From Gammaproteobacteria bacterium (GTDB lineage: Bacteria > Pseudomonadota > Gammaproteobacteria > Steroidobacterales > Foliamicaceae): a stretch of DNA of 64,000 nt. Both the position numbers and the translations under genes were made by a program. The notes under the pieces are model-generated. The model was not told where the DNA came from and searched no databases. It worked only from the letters and a program-made list of their open reading frames with translations. Positions 43,031 to 51,707 of this stretch are shown here, piece by piece. The first letter of the stretch is position 1, and each line of letters begins with the position of its first letter. The stretch lies in contig VYBN01000034.1 in the NCBI GenBank assembly GCA_009844425.1, positions 124,001 through 188,000 of the forward strand, in the 5' to 3' direction.

Positions 43031-45307
43031 ATGAAGACGACGGCTGCCGACCGGGGCATCGTCAAGCTGCCCGCGCTTGCGCCGCACCTGGAATTTCACG
43101 TCATCGGCGAACAGCAGACCCTGCTGGTATCGGAGTCGTTCAATACGCTACTGCACGGTGAAATCTATTGCAAGTTGCTGCCCGTGCTAGATGGCCGGCG
43201 CGAGCAGGAAGAGATTGCCGCCGTCCTCGAGGCCGGACACACTGCCTCCGAAGTTCGCGCGGCCATTGCTTCACTTGCCGCCAGGGGCTACGTAGTCTCC
43301 GGCGGGCATGGAATGGACAGGAGCCGGGCGGCCTACTGGTCGTCCCTCGGCGCCTCGCCGTGCCGGGCGGAGCAAAGCCTGACGGAATCGGGAATCGAAA
43401 TTGTGGGTGACGAGGGCCGTCTGGCACGGCATATGGAAGAACTCGGCGTCACCGCAGGGACCGCCGCGCCGAAGCTTACCGTGATTGTTTGCGACGAATA
43501 TCTGCAGGAGCGCCTTGCGGAGGTGAATCGACACCGGCTTGAAACAGGTGCGCCGTGGATGCTGATGCGCCCCCGGGGCATACAGCCGCTGTTCGGTCCC
43601 GTCTTTCGGGCGGATGGAGAAGGACCCTGCTGGGCCTGCCTGGCCTACCGGCTTGGCGGTCACCAGGAAGTGCATCAGTTTCTCAGGAATGTCGTGGGCG
43701 AGAAGGCCGCCTTCAAACCGTTTGCCGCCGACCCCGTGCTGCTGGATTCGCTGTACGGGCTGATTGCGGCCGAGATCGTCAAATGGCTGGTGCTCGGCGA
43801 GGCGGCGCCGTTGCACGAACAGGCGATGACGATGGACATCGGAACGTTCACGAGCTCGCGGCACCGCGTCATGCGCCGGCCGCAGTGCCCGGCCTGCGGC
43901 GACGAAGACCTTTTCCGTGCGGACCGCCCGCCCGTGGCCTTGCGTCTGAAGTCCAGCCCCAGGGCCGTCAGCAACAGCGGTGGCGCGCGCACCGTGGCCC
44001 CGGAAGTCACGCTGGCGAAATACCGCCACCTGGTGAGCCCGATCAGTGGCGTCGTGACCTGGCTGAAGCGCACTACCGACGAGTCCGATTCCTGGCTGCA
44101 TGTCTATTGGGCGGGAAGCAATCTCGGCATGAGGAGCCGGACCTTGAGTTCGCTCCGGCGCAGCCTGCGCAGCAAGAGCGCCGGCAAGGGCAGCACGCGC
44201 GAGCAGTCGGAGGTCAGCGCGCTGTGCGAAGCCCTCGAGCGATATTCGGGCTGCTTACATGGAGACGAGATCCGCGCCCGCAGGCGCTTCACCGATTTCG
44301 CCGCCGATGGAGAGGCCATCCACCCCAACGATGCGCAGCTCTTCAGCGACACTCAGCTTGACAACGCCGAGAGCATCAACGCGAAGGGGCACCCGTACAA
44401 CATCGTGCCTCCGCGTATGGATCCCGACGCCGAACTTGACTGGACGCCCGTATGGTCGTTCACGCAGCAGCGCCATCGCTATCTGCCGACCTCCATGCTC
44501 TACAGCATGGCGCCCGAGCAGCGCGCCACCGGCGACCTGATTGCCGATTCCAACGGCTGCGCCGCCGGCAACACGCTGGAGGAGGCCATACTGCAGGGCT
44601 TCTACGAACTGGCCGAGCGCGACGCTTTCGCCATCTGGTGGTACAACAGGCTCAAGGCGCCGGCGGTGGATCTGACCAGTTTCGACGACGAGTATCTCGC
44701 GACGGCCGCGGGCTACTACGCGCGGTTCGAGCGGGACCTGTGGATGCTCGACGTGACCTCCGATATCGGAATTCCCGCATTCGTCGCACTGTCGCGACGG
44801 CCGGACGCGGAAACCGAGGACATCATCTACGGGGCCGGCGCCCATGCCGACCCGCGTATTGCGGCCCTGCGCGCGGTTTGCGAATTGAACCAGTGCCTTA
44901 CCTGGCTGCCGCGCCCCGGAAGCCGCGACGGCCGGCCCATGATCGACGATCCGCTGGCGCTCTGGTGGTGGAAGACCGCCCGGCTGGCCGATTGTTCCTG
45001 GCTGGCGCCGGCGGAAGACGCGCCGCTGCGCAAGGCTTCGCATTACAAGGTGATCGAGACGGCCGACATGCGCGAGGATGTGGAATACTGCCGGACGCGA
45101 GTCGAGGCCGGAGGCATGGAGTTCCTGGTCCTGGACCAGACGCGGCCCGACATCGGCATGCCCGTGGTGCGCGTCGTCGTGCCGGGCCTGCGCCATTTCT
45201 GGGAACGACTCGCTCCGGGGCGCTTGTATGACGTGCCGGTCAGCATGGGCCGCCGCAGCCGCCCGCTGGCCGAAGCCGACATCAATCCCGTACCGGTGAT
45301 CGCCTGA
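43031..45307 (+). CDS. Fused cyclodehydratase: E1-like partner plus YcaO domain
   Basis: This 758-residue protein joins the C and D components of azoline-forming RiPP synthases. Residues 1-90 form a winged-helix-like recognition element (LLPVLDGRREQEEIAAVLEA). Residues 90-300 are a ThiF/E1-like region with two zinc-binding CxxC pairs (CWACLAY near 200, CPACGDED near 285). Residues about 370-758 are YcaO, with ATP-site motifs SALCEALERYSG (near 395), SNGCAAGNT and ELAERDAFAIWW. The C-terminus ends NPVPVIA rather than a full PxPxP. The ATG at 43031 is preferred over an upstream TTG. It should cyclise core cysteines to thiazolines. Confidence 0.92.
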   Translation: MKTTAADRGIVKLPALAPHLEFHVIGEQQTLLVSESFNTLLHGEIYCKLLPVLDGRREQEEIAAVLEAGHTASEVRAAIASLAARGYVVSGGHGMDRSRAAYWSSLGASPCRAEQSLTESGIEIVGDEGRLARHMEELGVTAGTAAPKLTVIVCDEYLQERLAEVNRHRLETGAPWMLMRPRGIQPLFGPVFRADGEGPCWACLAYRLGGHQEVHQFLRNVVGEKAAFKPFAADPVLLDSLYGLIAAEIVKWLVLGEAAPLHEQAMTMDIGTFTSSRHRVMRRPQCPACGDEDLFRADRPPVALRLKSSPRAVSNSGGARTVAPEVTLAKYRHLVSPISGVVTWLKRTTDESDSWLHVYWAGSNLGMRSRTLSSLRRSLRSKSAGKGSTREQSEVSALCEALERYSGCLHGDEIRARRRFTDFAADGEAIHPNDAQLFSDTQLDNAESINAKGHPYNIVPPRMDPDAELDWTPVWSFTQQRHRYLPTSMLYSMAPEQRATGDLIADSNGCAAGNTLEEAILQGFYELAERDAFAIWWYNRLKAPAVDLTSFDDEYLATAAGYYARFERDLWMLDVTSDIGIPAFVALSRRPDAETEDIIYGAGAHADPRIAALRAVCELNQCLTWLPRPGSRDGRPMIDDPLALWWWKTARLADCSWLAPAEDAPLRKASHYKVIETADMREDVEYCRTRVEAGGMEFLVLDQTRPDIGMPVVRVVVPGLRHFWERLAPGRLYDVPVSMGRRSRPLAEADINPVPVIA

Positions 45308-45316
45308 GGAGACAGC

Positions 45317-46432
45317 GTGGACATTGACGAAGCAATAACGCGGACCCAGGACCGGCTTGCGGAAGAGGGCGGCACCATGGCCGATTTGCTCGGGCACCTG
45401 AGAAACAGGATTTCGAACGTCCTTATCGGGGACCGGGAATGGCAGCGGGTGCTGGAATGCGCCGGGAGACTTCCGATAACGATGGCCGCCCTGCCGTTCG
45501 GCTTCGAACTGCCGCTGCACGAGCGCAGGCCGGAAGCGGATTTCGGCGCCTCGCTCGCAAGCGGAACCCGGGCGGGGTCCTGGTTCGAAGAACTTGCGCG
45601 GGGCGAAGAAACGGATGAAACGGCGAGAGCGGTCGTGCGCCTGTTCAGGGAAATGGAATCCGAAGGCTCGCCGCTGCGTGAAATCGTCGGGCGCAAGCTG
45701 ATGCTGGAATACGACATAGGCTCGGCGCGCGGTAACGAGCATGCGCAACCCGGCATCTTCCTGCGTCCCGGCGAGCGTCCGATCGTGGGCGGGGACCAGT
45801 TGCGCGATGTGGCCACGGTTGTTGACGCGCTCGTTTCCTGCGTGGGCTGGGAGATGAACGAGGCTCAGCGGAAGAGCCTCGAACGGGTTTACCGGGCGCA
45901 GCCCGAAGACACGCGAATGGATTCCTTCGGGGTGTTTCCCTCCCGCTCACGCGCGGTCCGCCTGGCGATCATGGGCTTCAAGTCGCAGCGGGAAATATGT
46001 TCCTTTCTTCAGGACTCGGGCTGGCCGGGCCGGATTTCGGCCGTGGAGTCCGTGATTGCACGCTTCAGGGAACGTGCGAACATCGTCCGGTCGGGAGCGA
46101 ATATCGACGTTGAGGAAGATGGCGTGGGCCCTGCGCTCGGTCTAACGCTCATCGTCAAGCAGAGATATACGAAAGATGCGCGCTACTGGCTCGACGGGCT
46201 TACGGATTGGGACCCGTTTCTGGAAGCCCTCGGCCATGAGGATCTGGTAGTCGCGGAAAAGCTCGGTGCGCTTGCCGGCTGGGTGTCCAAACCCTCCATG
46301 CTGTTCGGAAAGACCGGGCGTTACGTACTGTTACGGGGCATTCACCACATCAAGCTGGTCATTTCCGGGAACCAGCTTCGCAAGGCCAAGGCTTACGTGT
46401 TCATGGTGCTGTCCGCAGAGGTATCGAAATAA
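45317..46432 (+). CDS. Unassigned protein of the peptide cluster
   Basis: This 371-residue protein starts at GTG with a good GAGGAG site eight bases upstream, ten bases after the YcaO stop, so it is part of the operon. I do not recognise a domain. It has no signal peptide and looks soluble and mostly helical, with a conserved-looking central block (ERPIVGGDQLRDVATVVDAL) and a beta-rich end (GRYVLLRGIHHIKLVISG). A SagB-type dehydrogenase would show FMN-binding motifs, and none are visible. It may be a scaffold, a tailoring enzyme or an immunity protein. Confidence 0.6.
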   Translation: MDIDEAITRTQDRLAEEGGTMADLLGHLRNRISNVLIGDREWQRVLECAGRLPITMAALPFGFELPLHERRPEADFGASLASGTRAGSWFEELARGEETDETARAVVRLFREMESEGSPLREIVGRKLMLEYDIGSARGNEHAQPGIFLRPGERPIVGGDQLRDVATVVDALVSCVGWEMNEAQRKSLERVYRAQPEDTRMDSFGVFPSRSRAVRLAIMGFKSQREICSFLQDSGWPGRISAVESVIARFRERANIVRSGANIDVEEDGVGPALGLTLIVKQRYTKDARYWLDGLTDWDPFLEALGHEDLVVAEKLGALAGWVSKPSMLFGKTGRYVLLRGIHHIKLVISGNQLRKAKAYVFMVLSAEVSK

Positions 46433-46499
46433 GCCGGACATTGCATCAGTTTGCGGTCTCCGTGCGGGTCTGCCGCGATCCGACTGTGCGTTGCCCCCC

Positions 46500-46606
46500 G
46501 CCCTTCGCTTGCCCGCGCCTCGCGGGAGACGCATGAACCCCTCCATGGGGCTCGGCGGCGGCTCCATGCCGCCGACGCTCCCACGAGGCGCGGGCAAGCG
46601 AAGGGC
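46500..46606. repeat. Variable-stem palindrome E6 (forward orientation)
   Basis: Arms at 46500-46528 and 46578-46606 are complementary apart from one C/A mismatch (23 perfect, then GGGAG/CTCCC). The loop begins GACGCATGAACCCCTCCATG and contains GGCGGC/GCCGCC, a nested hairpin shared with E1. The right flank GGGCTTCAGTTGGCGCGG is nearly the same as that of E7. It lies between the convergent YcaO operon and the leftward precursor gene. Confidence 0.85.
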
Positions 46607-46682
46607 TTCAGTTGGCGCGGACTGACGCAATATTTGGGTCCGGGGCCTCTGGATCCAATGCGAGGGGGGGAAACACGTACGC

Positions 46683-46719
46683 AAAAAACCCCCGTTCGTC
46701 TTGAACGGGGGTTTGTTTT
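46683..46719. terminator. Bidirectional intrinsic terminator
   Basis: Twelve-base perfect arms AAACCCCCGTTC (46686-46697) and GAACGGGGGTTT (46703-46714) flank a five-base loop, with an A-run on the left and T-run on the right. It stands between the end of the long rightward operon and the end of the leftward precursor gene and can stop both transcripts. Confidence 0.88.
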
Positions 46720-46753
46720 CAGTTCTGGCCGGCGCCTGGCCGGCCTGTTCGGT

Positions 46754-47005
46754 TTACCAGCAGCAGCAGAGGCCGGCTGAGATGGCCTCGAGTTGCTCTT
46801 CGGTAATGTTTGGATCAGGAGGCAATGCGAGATGCACGGTCTGCATGTCGCTCTCATGAACCTGGATTGTCATCGAATCAGGAATCGAGATATCCAATTC
46901 CTTGCTGATGGTGCTTTTGGGATCTGCCAACAACTGTTGCCGGAATTCCGCGTCCAGAGCGGATTTCTCGACGATCTGCTGCAGCATCTGTTCTCCACTT
47001 CTCAT
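46754..47005 (-). CDS. NHLP-leader precursor peptide 1, core LCCCW
   Basis: This 83-residue peptide starts with a nitrile-hydratase-alpha-like leader (FRQQLLADPKSTISKELDI, then IQVHESDMQTVHLALPPDPN). It ends EEQLEAISAG followed by LCCCW. The Ala-Gly before the last five residues is the expected C39 cleavage point, giving an exceptionally short core with three consecutive cysteines and a terminal tryptophan. The leader is strongly similar to precursor 2 at 49416, and EEQLEAISAG is identical. A G-rich site (ACGGGGG) about eight bases upstream of the ATG may serve as ribosome binding site. It is a substrate candidate for YcaO and the halogenase. Confidence 0.9.
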   Translation of the reverse strand: MRSGEQMLQQIVEKSALDAEFRQQLLADPKSTISKELDISIPDSMTIQVHESDMQTVHLALPPDPNITEEQLEAISAGLCCCW

Positions 47006-47190
47006 AGTAAACCCCCGTCTTATTGAGTTGCTTCAGAGGCCTTCGCCGCGTTTCCCGTTAAAGAATCGCAGCGTTGGTGAAGTTCATTGTAACAGACCAT
47101 GCCGTACAATATTCGCTGCGCGTTTTGCAGTCGGGGCGATGCCGTGGATCACAGCAAATTCAGCCGGACCGCACTTTGACGCGTGCGCTG

Positions 47191-48420
47191 ATGCGATTCC
47201 GCGGCGTCTGTGCGGCTCTCGCGCTCATGGTTCCATGGGGCGCCGCTGCGCAGACTCTTGATTTTTCCGGCGACCTGAGCCTGCAGACCCGCTGGTTTCC
47301 CGAAACGCCGGCCTTCGCGGGCCAGCGTGCGGGAAGCGGCGGCGTGGTCGTCGAGCCCACGCTTTACTGGGACATCACGGAAACCGCCAGCTTTACCTTT
47401 ACCCCGCTTTACCGCTACGACAGCGCCGATTCGCGACGCACTCATGCGGACCTGCGCGAGGCCTACCTGCTGATGTACGGGGACTGGGGCGACACCGCCT
47501 GGGAGCTTCGCCTGGGAGTTGACCGCGTGTTCTGGGGCGTGGTCGAGCTGCACAACCTCGTGGACGTCGTCAATCAGTTCGACCTGATCGAGCACCCGCG
47601 CGAAGAAGCCAAACTGGGTCAGCCCATGGCGTACCTGACGCTCTCCGGCGGCTGGGGCATGGCGGAGTGGCTGGTGCTGCCCTATCACCGCAAGCGCACG
47701 TTTCCGGGGTCTCACGGACGCTTCCGGGGCCCTGTGCCGCTTGTTGACGACGCCTTGTACGAAAGTGGCGGCGAAGAGCGCCACATCGATCTGGCCGCCC
47801 GTTACAGCAACACTGTCGGGCTGCTGGACTTTGGCCTGAGCGCCTTCGTAGGAACCAATCGTGAGCCCTTTTTCGTTCCGGCCCTCCCGCCCGGCCTGAT
47901 TCCCGGCCCGGACACACCCTTTATTCCCTACTACGAACAGATCCGGCAATTCGGCCTGGACGCGCAACTCACGACCGGGGACTGGATCTACAAGCTGGAA
48001 GCGATTCGCCGCAGCGGCGCCCGCAACCTCGCAGGCCTGGAGGAGAACTACCGCGCCTTCATTCTCGGCCTGGAGCGCAATTTCTACGGAGTCTTCGGCT
48101 CCGCGGCGGACGTCATCGCGTTTGCGGAATGGCACGATGACAGTCGCGGTTCGCTGGCAACGACCGCGTGGGCCAATGACCTGTTTGTCGGGGCCTCGGT
48201 CGCTTTGAACGACGTGCAGAGTACCGAATTCATTGTCGGCGTCCTGAGTGATTTGAGCCGCGATTACCGCGCATTGAACGTGGGAATGAATCGCCGCCTG
48301 ACGGACAACTGGTCGATGCGCCTGGAAGTGATCGCGCAATTGCGGGTGGATCCGCTGGATATGACTTACGCGGGACGGCGAGACAGTTTCGTGGGGCTGG
48401 ATATCACCTACAGCTACTGA
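47191..48420 (+). CDS. Outer-membrane beta-barrel protein
   Basis: This 409-residue protein has a signal peptide (MRFRGVCAALALMVPWGAAA) and then alternating strands typical of barrels (FTFTPLYRYDSADS; MRLEVIAQLRVDPLD). It ends in an aromatic residue (DITYSY), as barrel proteins recognised by BAM do. ATG 47191 or an in-frame TTG five codons upstream could start it. The family is not one I can name; comparable barrels accompany RND exporters and LolA-like proteins, both present downstream. It may form an outer-membrane exit or act in lipid transport. Confidence 0.68.
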   Translation: MRFRGVCAALALMVPWGAAAQTLDFSGDLSLQTRWFPETPAFAGQRAGSGGVVVEPTLYWDITETASFTFTPLYRYDSADSRRTHADLREAYLLMYGDWGDTAWELRLGVDRVFWGVVELHNLVDVVNQFDLIEHPREEAKLGQPMAYLTLSGGWGMAEWLVLPYHRKRTFPGSHGRFRGPVPLVDDALYESGGEERHIDLAARYSNTVGLLDFGLSAFVGTNREPFFVPALPPGLIPGPDTPFIPYYEQIRQFGLDAQLTTGDWIYKLEAIRRSGARNLAGLEENYRAFILGLERNFYGVFGSAADVIAFAEWHDDSRGSLATTAWANDLFVGASVALNDVQSTEFIVGVLSDLSRDYRALNVGMNRRLTDNWSMRLEVIAQLRVDPLDMTYAGRRDSFVGLDITYSY

Positions 48421-49298
48421 TGGTTTCGGGGATGCTGATCGAGCGCCTCAAGGCGTACGGCGGGCTGATCCGCCTGGATCGTCCGGCAGGCACCCTGCTC
48501 TTGCTGTGGCCCACGCTGTTCGCCCTGTGGCTGGCTTCCGGCGGCGATCCGCCGGCCCGCATCCTGCTTGTATTTGTTGCGGGCACTTTCCTGATGCGCT
48601 CGGCCGGCTGCGCGGTGAACGACTACGCCGACCGCCGCGTGGACCGCCTGGTAAAGCGCACCCGCTCGCGGCCGCTGGCGACAGGAGCGATCAGGCCCGC
48701 GGAGGCCCTTGCAGTGGCCGGCCTGCTGACTGCCGGCGCAGCCTGGCTGGTTTTCAGCCTGCCGCCGCTGGTGATCGGGCTGGCGGTGATCGGCGCGGCT
48801 GTCGCCGGTTTCTATCCCTTCGCGAAGCGGATCATGCCGGCCCCCCAACTGGTATTGGGCGTGGCGTTTTCGTGGGGCGTTCCGATGGCGTACGCCGCCG
48901 TTTCGGATCTCGGCCATCCCTCCCTGTGGATGCTGTGGCCGCTGACTTTCCTGTGGGTGGTGATTTACGACACCATTTACGCCATGGTGGATCGGGATGA
49001 CGATGAGCGGATCGGAGTGCCGTCAACGGCGATCCTCCTGGGCCGGCACGATGTGCTGTTCATCGTCGTGGCGCATGCGGCGTACCTGGTCGGCATGTTC
49101 GGACTGGGATCGGCGGCCGGCCTTGGGCCGGCTTACTTCGCGGGCGTAGCCGGGGCGGCGCTGTGCGCAGGCCGGCAGATCGCGCTGGTTCGAGGCAGGG
49201 ACCGCAAGCAGTGCTTTCGCGCCTTCAACAACAATTCGCTGCTCGGCTTCCTTCTCTTTGCCGGACTGGCGCTGGACATGCTCTTCGCCGCAGGTTGA
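48420..49298 (+). CDS. ubiA: UbiA-family 4-hydroxybenzoate polyprenyltransferase
   Basis: This 292-residue membrane enzyme attaches a polyprenyl chain to an aromatic acceptor. The two aspartate-rich motifs are intact: NDYADRRVDRLVKRT and DTIYAMVDRDDDE. Length, about nine helices and the motif RLDRPAGTLLLLWPT fit the ubiquinone enzyme UbiA. The ATG at 48420 overlaps the preceding stop (TGATG); ATG 48432 is also possible. It sits inside the peptide region but most likely serves ubiquinone synthesis. Confidence 0.88.
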   Translation: MVSGMLIERLKAYGGLIRLDRPAGTLLLLWPTLFALWLASGGDPPARILLVFVAGTFLMRSAGCAVNDYADRRVDRLVKRTRSRPLATGAIRPAEALAVAGLLTAGAAWLVFSLPPLVIGLAVIGAAVAGFYPFAKRIMPAPQLVLGVAFSWGVPMAYAAVSDLGHPSLWMLWPLTFLWVVIYDTIYAMVDRDDDERIGVPSTAILLGRHDVLFIVVAHAAYLVGMFGLGSAAGLGPAYFAGVAGAALCAGRQIALVRGRDRKQCFRAFNNNSLLGFLLFAGLALDMLFAAG

Positions 49299-49331
49299 CG
49301 AGGTGTTCCCCGGGATGCGATACGGGGCATT

Positions 49332-49405
49332 CTTTGTGATACGATCAGAACGTCTGGTTGGACTTGCGGTAAATACAAGCGGGGCGTGGAGCCGTGATCA
49401 CAAAG
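49332..49405. promoter_or_regulatory. Long-range inverted repeat upstream of precursor 2
   Basis: CTTTGTGAT at 49332-49340 and ATCACAAAG at 49397-49405 are perfect nine-base inverted repeats separated by 56 bases. The right arm ends ten bases before the start ATG and touches the ribosome binding region. It could be a regulator site or an RNA hairpin controlling precursor synthesis. Chance is not excluded. Confidence 0.35.
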
Positions 49406-49415
49406 GCAGACAGGC

Positions 49416-49670
49416 ATGTTGTCCGCTGAGGACATGCAGCGCCATCTTATTCAGAGGGCGGCTGACGATAGCGATTTCCGCAGGGGACTCATAGCGGACC
49501 CCAAGGGCACGCTGTACCAGGAATTCGGCATCGAGATTCCGGACCATATTGAGTTTCACGTGCACCAAAGCGACATGCGCACCGTGCATGTCGTTCTGCC
49601 GCCCGACCCGGTGCTGGACGAGGAGCAACTCGAGGCGATTTCGGCCGGCATGTGCTGCTGCGGAATCTGA
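49416..49670 (+). CDS. NHLP-leader precursor peptide 2, core MCCCGI
   Basis: This 84-residue peptide has the same leader type as precursor 1 (FRRGLIADPKGTLYQEFGI, then FHVHQSDMRTVHVVLPPDPV), ending EEQLEAISAG and then MCCCGI. It shares the three-cysteine block but replaces tryptophan with Gly-Ile. The start ATG is followed immediately by an acidic helix (LSAEDMQRHL). The last 19 bases overlap the GTG start of a TPR protein gene. It is the second likely substrate of the YcaO enzyme and C39 exporter. Confidence 0.9.
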   Translation: MLSAEDMQRHLIQRAADDSDFRRGLIADPKGTLYQEFGIEIPDHIEFHVHQSDMRTVHVVLPPDPVLDEEQLEAISAGMCCCGI

Positions 49671-50416
49671 CCGGGTCCCGTATTGTCAGGTGGCTGGCCT
49701 GCCTGCCGGTCGGTATTGGCCTGATCGCCGCAGCGGCCGCGAGCGGCCAGTCCATTGAAGCGGCGCGCGCCGCGCTGAACGAGGGCCGGTTCCTCGAGGC
49801 CGCGGAAGTCGCCGAAGTCCTGGACACTTCCGACGGATACGCGCTGGCGGCCGAAGCGCTGGCGATACACGGGCATTATCTGGCGCCGGAAGAAACAAAA
49901 GCCGAGCTGCTCGGCCGCGCAATGCAACTTGGACAGGAGGCCATTCGTAAGAATTCGGAGAATCCCGTGGCGCACCTTCAGCACGCCCATGCCATGGGGC
50001 GCTATACGCAGGCGGTGGGCACGCTGAGGGTCAAGCGCGAATACGCCGGACGGGTGCGGGCGGCGCTGGAGCGAGCGCTGTTCCTGAAACCGGGACTGGC
50101 CGAGGCGCATCTGAGCCTGGGAGCCTGGCATGCGGAGGCCATCCGGGGCGGAGGATTCATGGCCAGGGTGCTGTTCGGGGCCAGCGGCAATGAGGCTCGA
50201 GCGCACTACGACGCCGCGCTTGAGCTTGCGCCGAATGCGAAGATCGTTCACGCGGAATACGCCCTGGGCCTGTTGCTTCTCGACAGGCGCAAACACCGTG
50301 ATGAAGCCCGCAGCCTTCTGGAGCGCGCCAGGGACCTGCCGTCCCGGAACGCCCACGATCGCATCGTTCATGATCGGGTGATTGCGAAACTGGTGGAGCT
50401 TGACGTTCGAACATAA
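49652..50416 (+). CDS. Exported or membrane-anchored TPR protein
   Basis: This 254-residue protein begins at GTG inside the end of precursor 2 and has a hydrophobic N-terminus (WLACLPVGIGLIAAAAASG) followed by TPR-like helices (AARAALNEGRFLEAAEVAEV; ALERALFLKPGLAEAHLSLG; AHYDAALELAPNAKIVHAEY). A second hydrophobic patch is not evident. The overlap couples its translation to the precursor, so it may chaperone or scaffold precursor maturation or export, although the cellular side is probably periplasmic. Confidence 0.7.
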   Translation: MLLRNLTGSRIVRWLACLPVGIGLIAAAAASGQSIEAARAALNEGRFLEAAEVAEVLDTSDGYALAAEALAIHGHYLAPEETKAELLGRAMQLGQEAIRKNSENPVAHLQHAHAMGRYTQAVGTLRVKREYAGRVRAALERALFLKPGLAEAHLSLGAWHAEAIRGGGFMARVLFGASGNEARAHYDAALELAPNAKIVHAEYALGLLLLDRRKHRDEARSLLERARDLPSRNAHDRIVHDRVIAKLVELDVRT

Positions 50417-50440
50417 CGGTAGAATCTATCGACCGGACAC

Positions 50441-51640
50441 TTGCAGGGCGGCGCCAGGGTTTTGACGAAGAAGCCGATACTTGAGATTCCATCCGCCTAC
50501 AGGGCCGGATACGAAAAAGCCCGTCTCGAGGATCAGGCAGCGGCCGACAACTACGTCCTGCACACGACCATTGGCGATTCACAGTTGGACCCGGTGATGG
50601 AGGAAGTATCCGATTTACCGCCTCCCGCACTGCATCGGTTCATCCACGCAGGGATAGAGCAGCAGCAGGACCAACTCAAGCAGGCGCCGAAGGTCATGCG
50701 CGATTTCTTCGAGGAAATCGAGCACCCTCCGGAGTGGTTCGACTACAAGGCGTGCAACGCGGGGATCCGCGCCTTTTATGCAAACGCGAATTTCGTTCTG
50801 GTCGCATTCGTCGCGGGCGTACTGATCGAAGGCTTTTCCTCGCTGATCGCCACTTCCTTCAATATCACCTCGCGCACCGTGACCGGGCCCGGAGACCGAC
50901 GGCTGAGACAAAACAACCGGCAATTGATGGAGATCTTCGTGCCGGGGGGTTTGCACCGTTTCGGCGACGGGTGGAAGCTCTCCGTGCGGGTCAGATTCGT
51001 TCACGCCCGCATTCGCAGCCTGCTGGCGAAAGCGGAGCCCTGGGATGCCCAGGCATGGGGCACCCCGCTGAGTGCGGCCCACCTCGGCTACGCAATCTGC
51101 GTATTCTCGATTCGCCTCGTGGAACAGGCAATATCGGTGGGCGCAAGGTTCGCCAAAGACGAGATCGCCAGTTTCCTCGCCTTGTGGCGGTTTGTCGGCC
51201 ATCTCATGGGCATACCCGATTCCATTCTGTACGCCAATGAAGCCCAGGCGCGGCATCTCATCAGGATCACCCTGATGTGCGAGCCCCCGCCCGGGCGACA
51301 TTCCATCGAAATGGCCCAGGCGTTTGTGCACAACGTGCCCACGGTCGCGGGAATCGAGGATCCCAGGGAAGCCGATTCCGTGCGCGGCCTGGTCTTTCGG
51401 CTTTCCCGCGCGCTGATCGGCAACGAACTGGCCGACGCCTTGCAGTTTCCGAGAAGCAACCGACTGGGCACGCTCTATTTCTTCCGCATGAAGCAGATCG
51501 TTACGCGCATGCTCAAGGGCACCCGGTCGGCCCACCTGGCGGATTTCCTGCAGCTGCTGGACGTTTCGCAATATGATGAGGAAGGAATGAGCTACGCGAT
51601 GCCGGACCACTGGCACACATCGAAGCAGAGCCCCTGGTAA
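50441..51640 (+). CDS. MpaB/latex-clearing-type oxygenase (DUF2236 family)
   Basis: This protein of about 399 residues matches the MpaB/rubber-oxygenase-like family: RLRQNNRQLMEIFVPGGLHR, then WKLSVRVRFVHARIRSLL (with the conserved arginine-histidine block), PWDAQAWGTPLSAAHLGY and FLALWRFVGHLMGIPDS. Members are heme enzymes or related oxygenases acting on isoprenoid or other hydrophobic chains. Start is uncertain: TTG 50441 or TTG 50462. Together with the AlkB-type oxygenase and the halogenase it gives the cluster three candidate oxidative tailoring enzymes. Confidence 0.82.
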   Translation: MQGGARVLTKKPILEIPSAYRAGYEKARLEDQAAADNYVLHTTIGDSQLDPVMEEVSDLPPPALHRFIHAGIEQQQDQLKQAPKVMRDFFEEIEHPPEWFDYKACNAGIRAFYANANFVLVAFVAGVLIEGFSSLIATSFNITSRTVTGPGDRRLRQNNRQLMEIFVPGGLHRFGDGWKLSVRVRFVHARIRSLLAKAEPWDAQAWGTPLSAAHLGYAICVFSIRLVEQAISVGARFAKDEIASFLALWRFVGHLMGIPDSILYANEAQARHLIRITLMCEPPPGRHSIEMAQAFVHNVPTVAGIEDPREADSVRGLVFRLSRALIGNELADALQFPRSNRLGTLYFFRMKQIVTRMLKGTRSAHLADFLQLLDVSQYDEEGMSYAMPDHWHTSKQSPW

Positions 51641-51707
51641 GCATGACCGTGATTTTCGTCGAAGCCCGCGGACCGGCCTGTCTCCGGAGCAACTACGGGC
51701 CGGCGCG

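Noticed and set aside
48420-49298. UbiA as a prenyltransferase tailoring the peptide
   Set aside because: Both motifs and length fit ubiquinone UbiA; there is no evidence beyond position for a peptide substrate.
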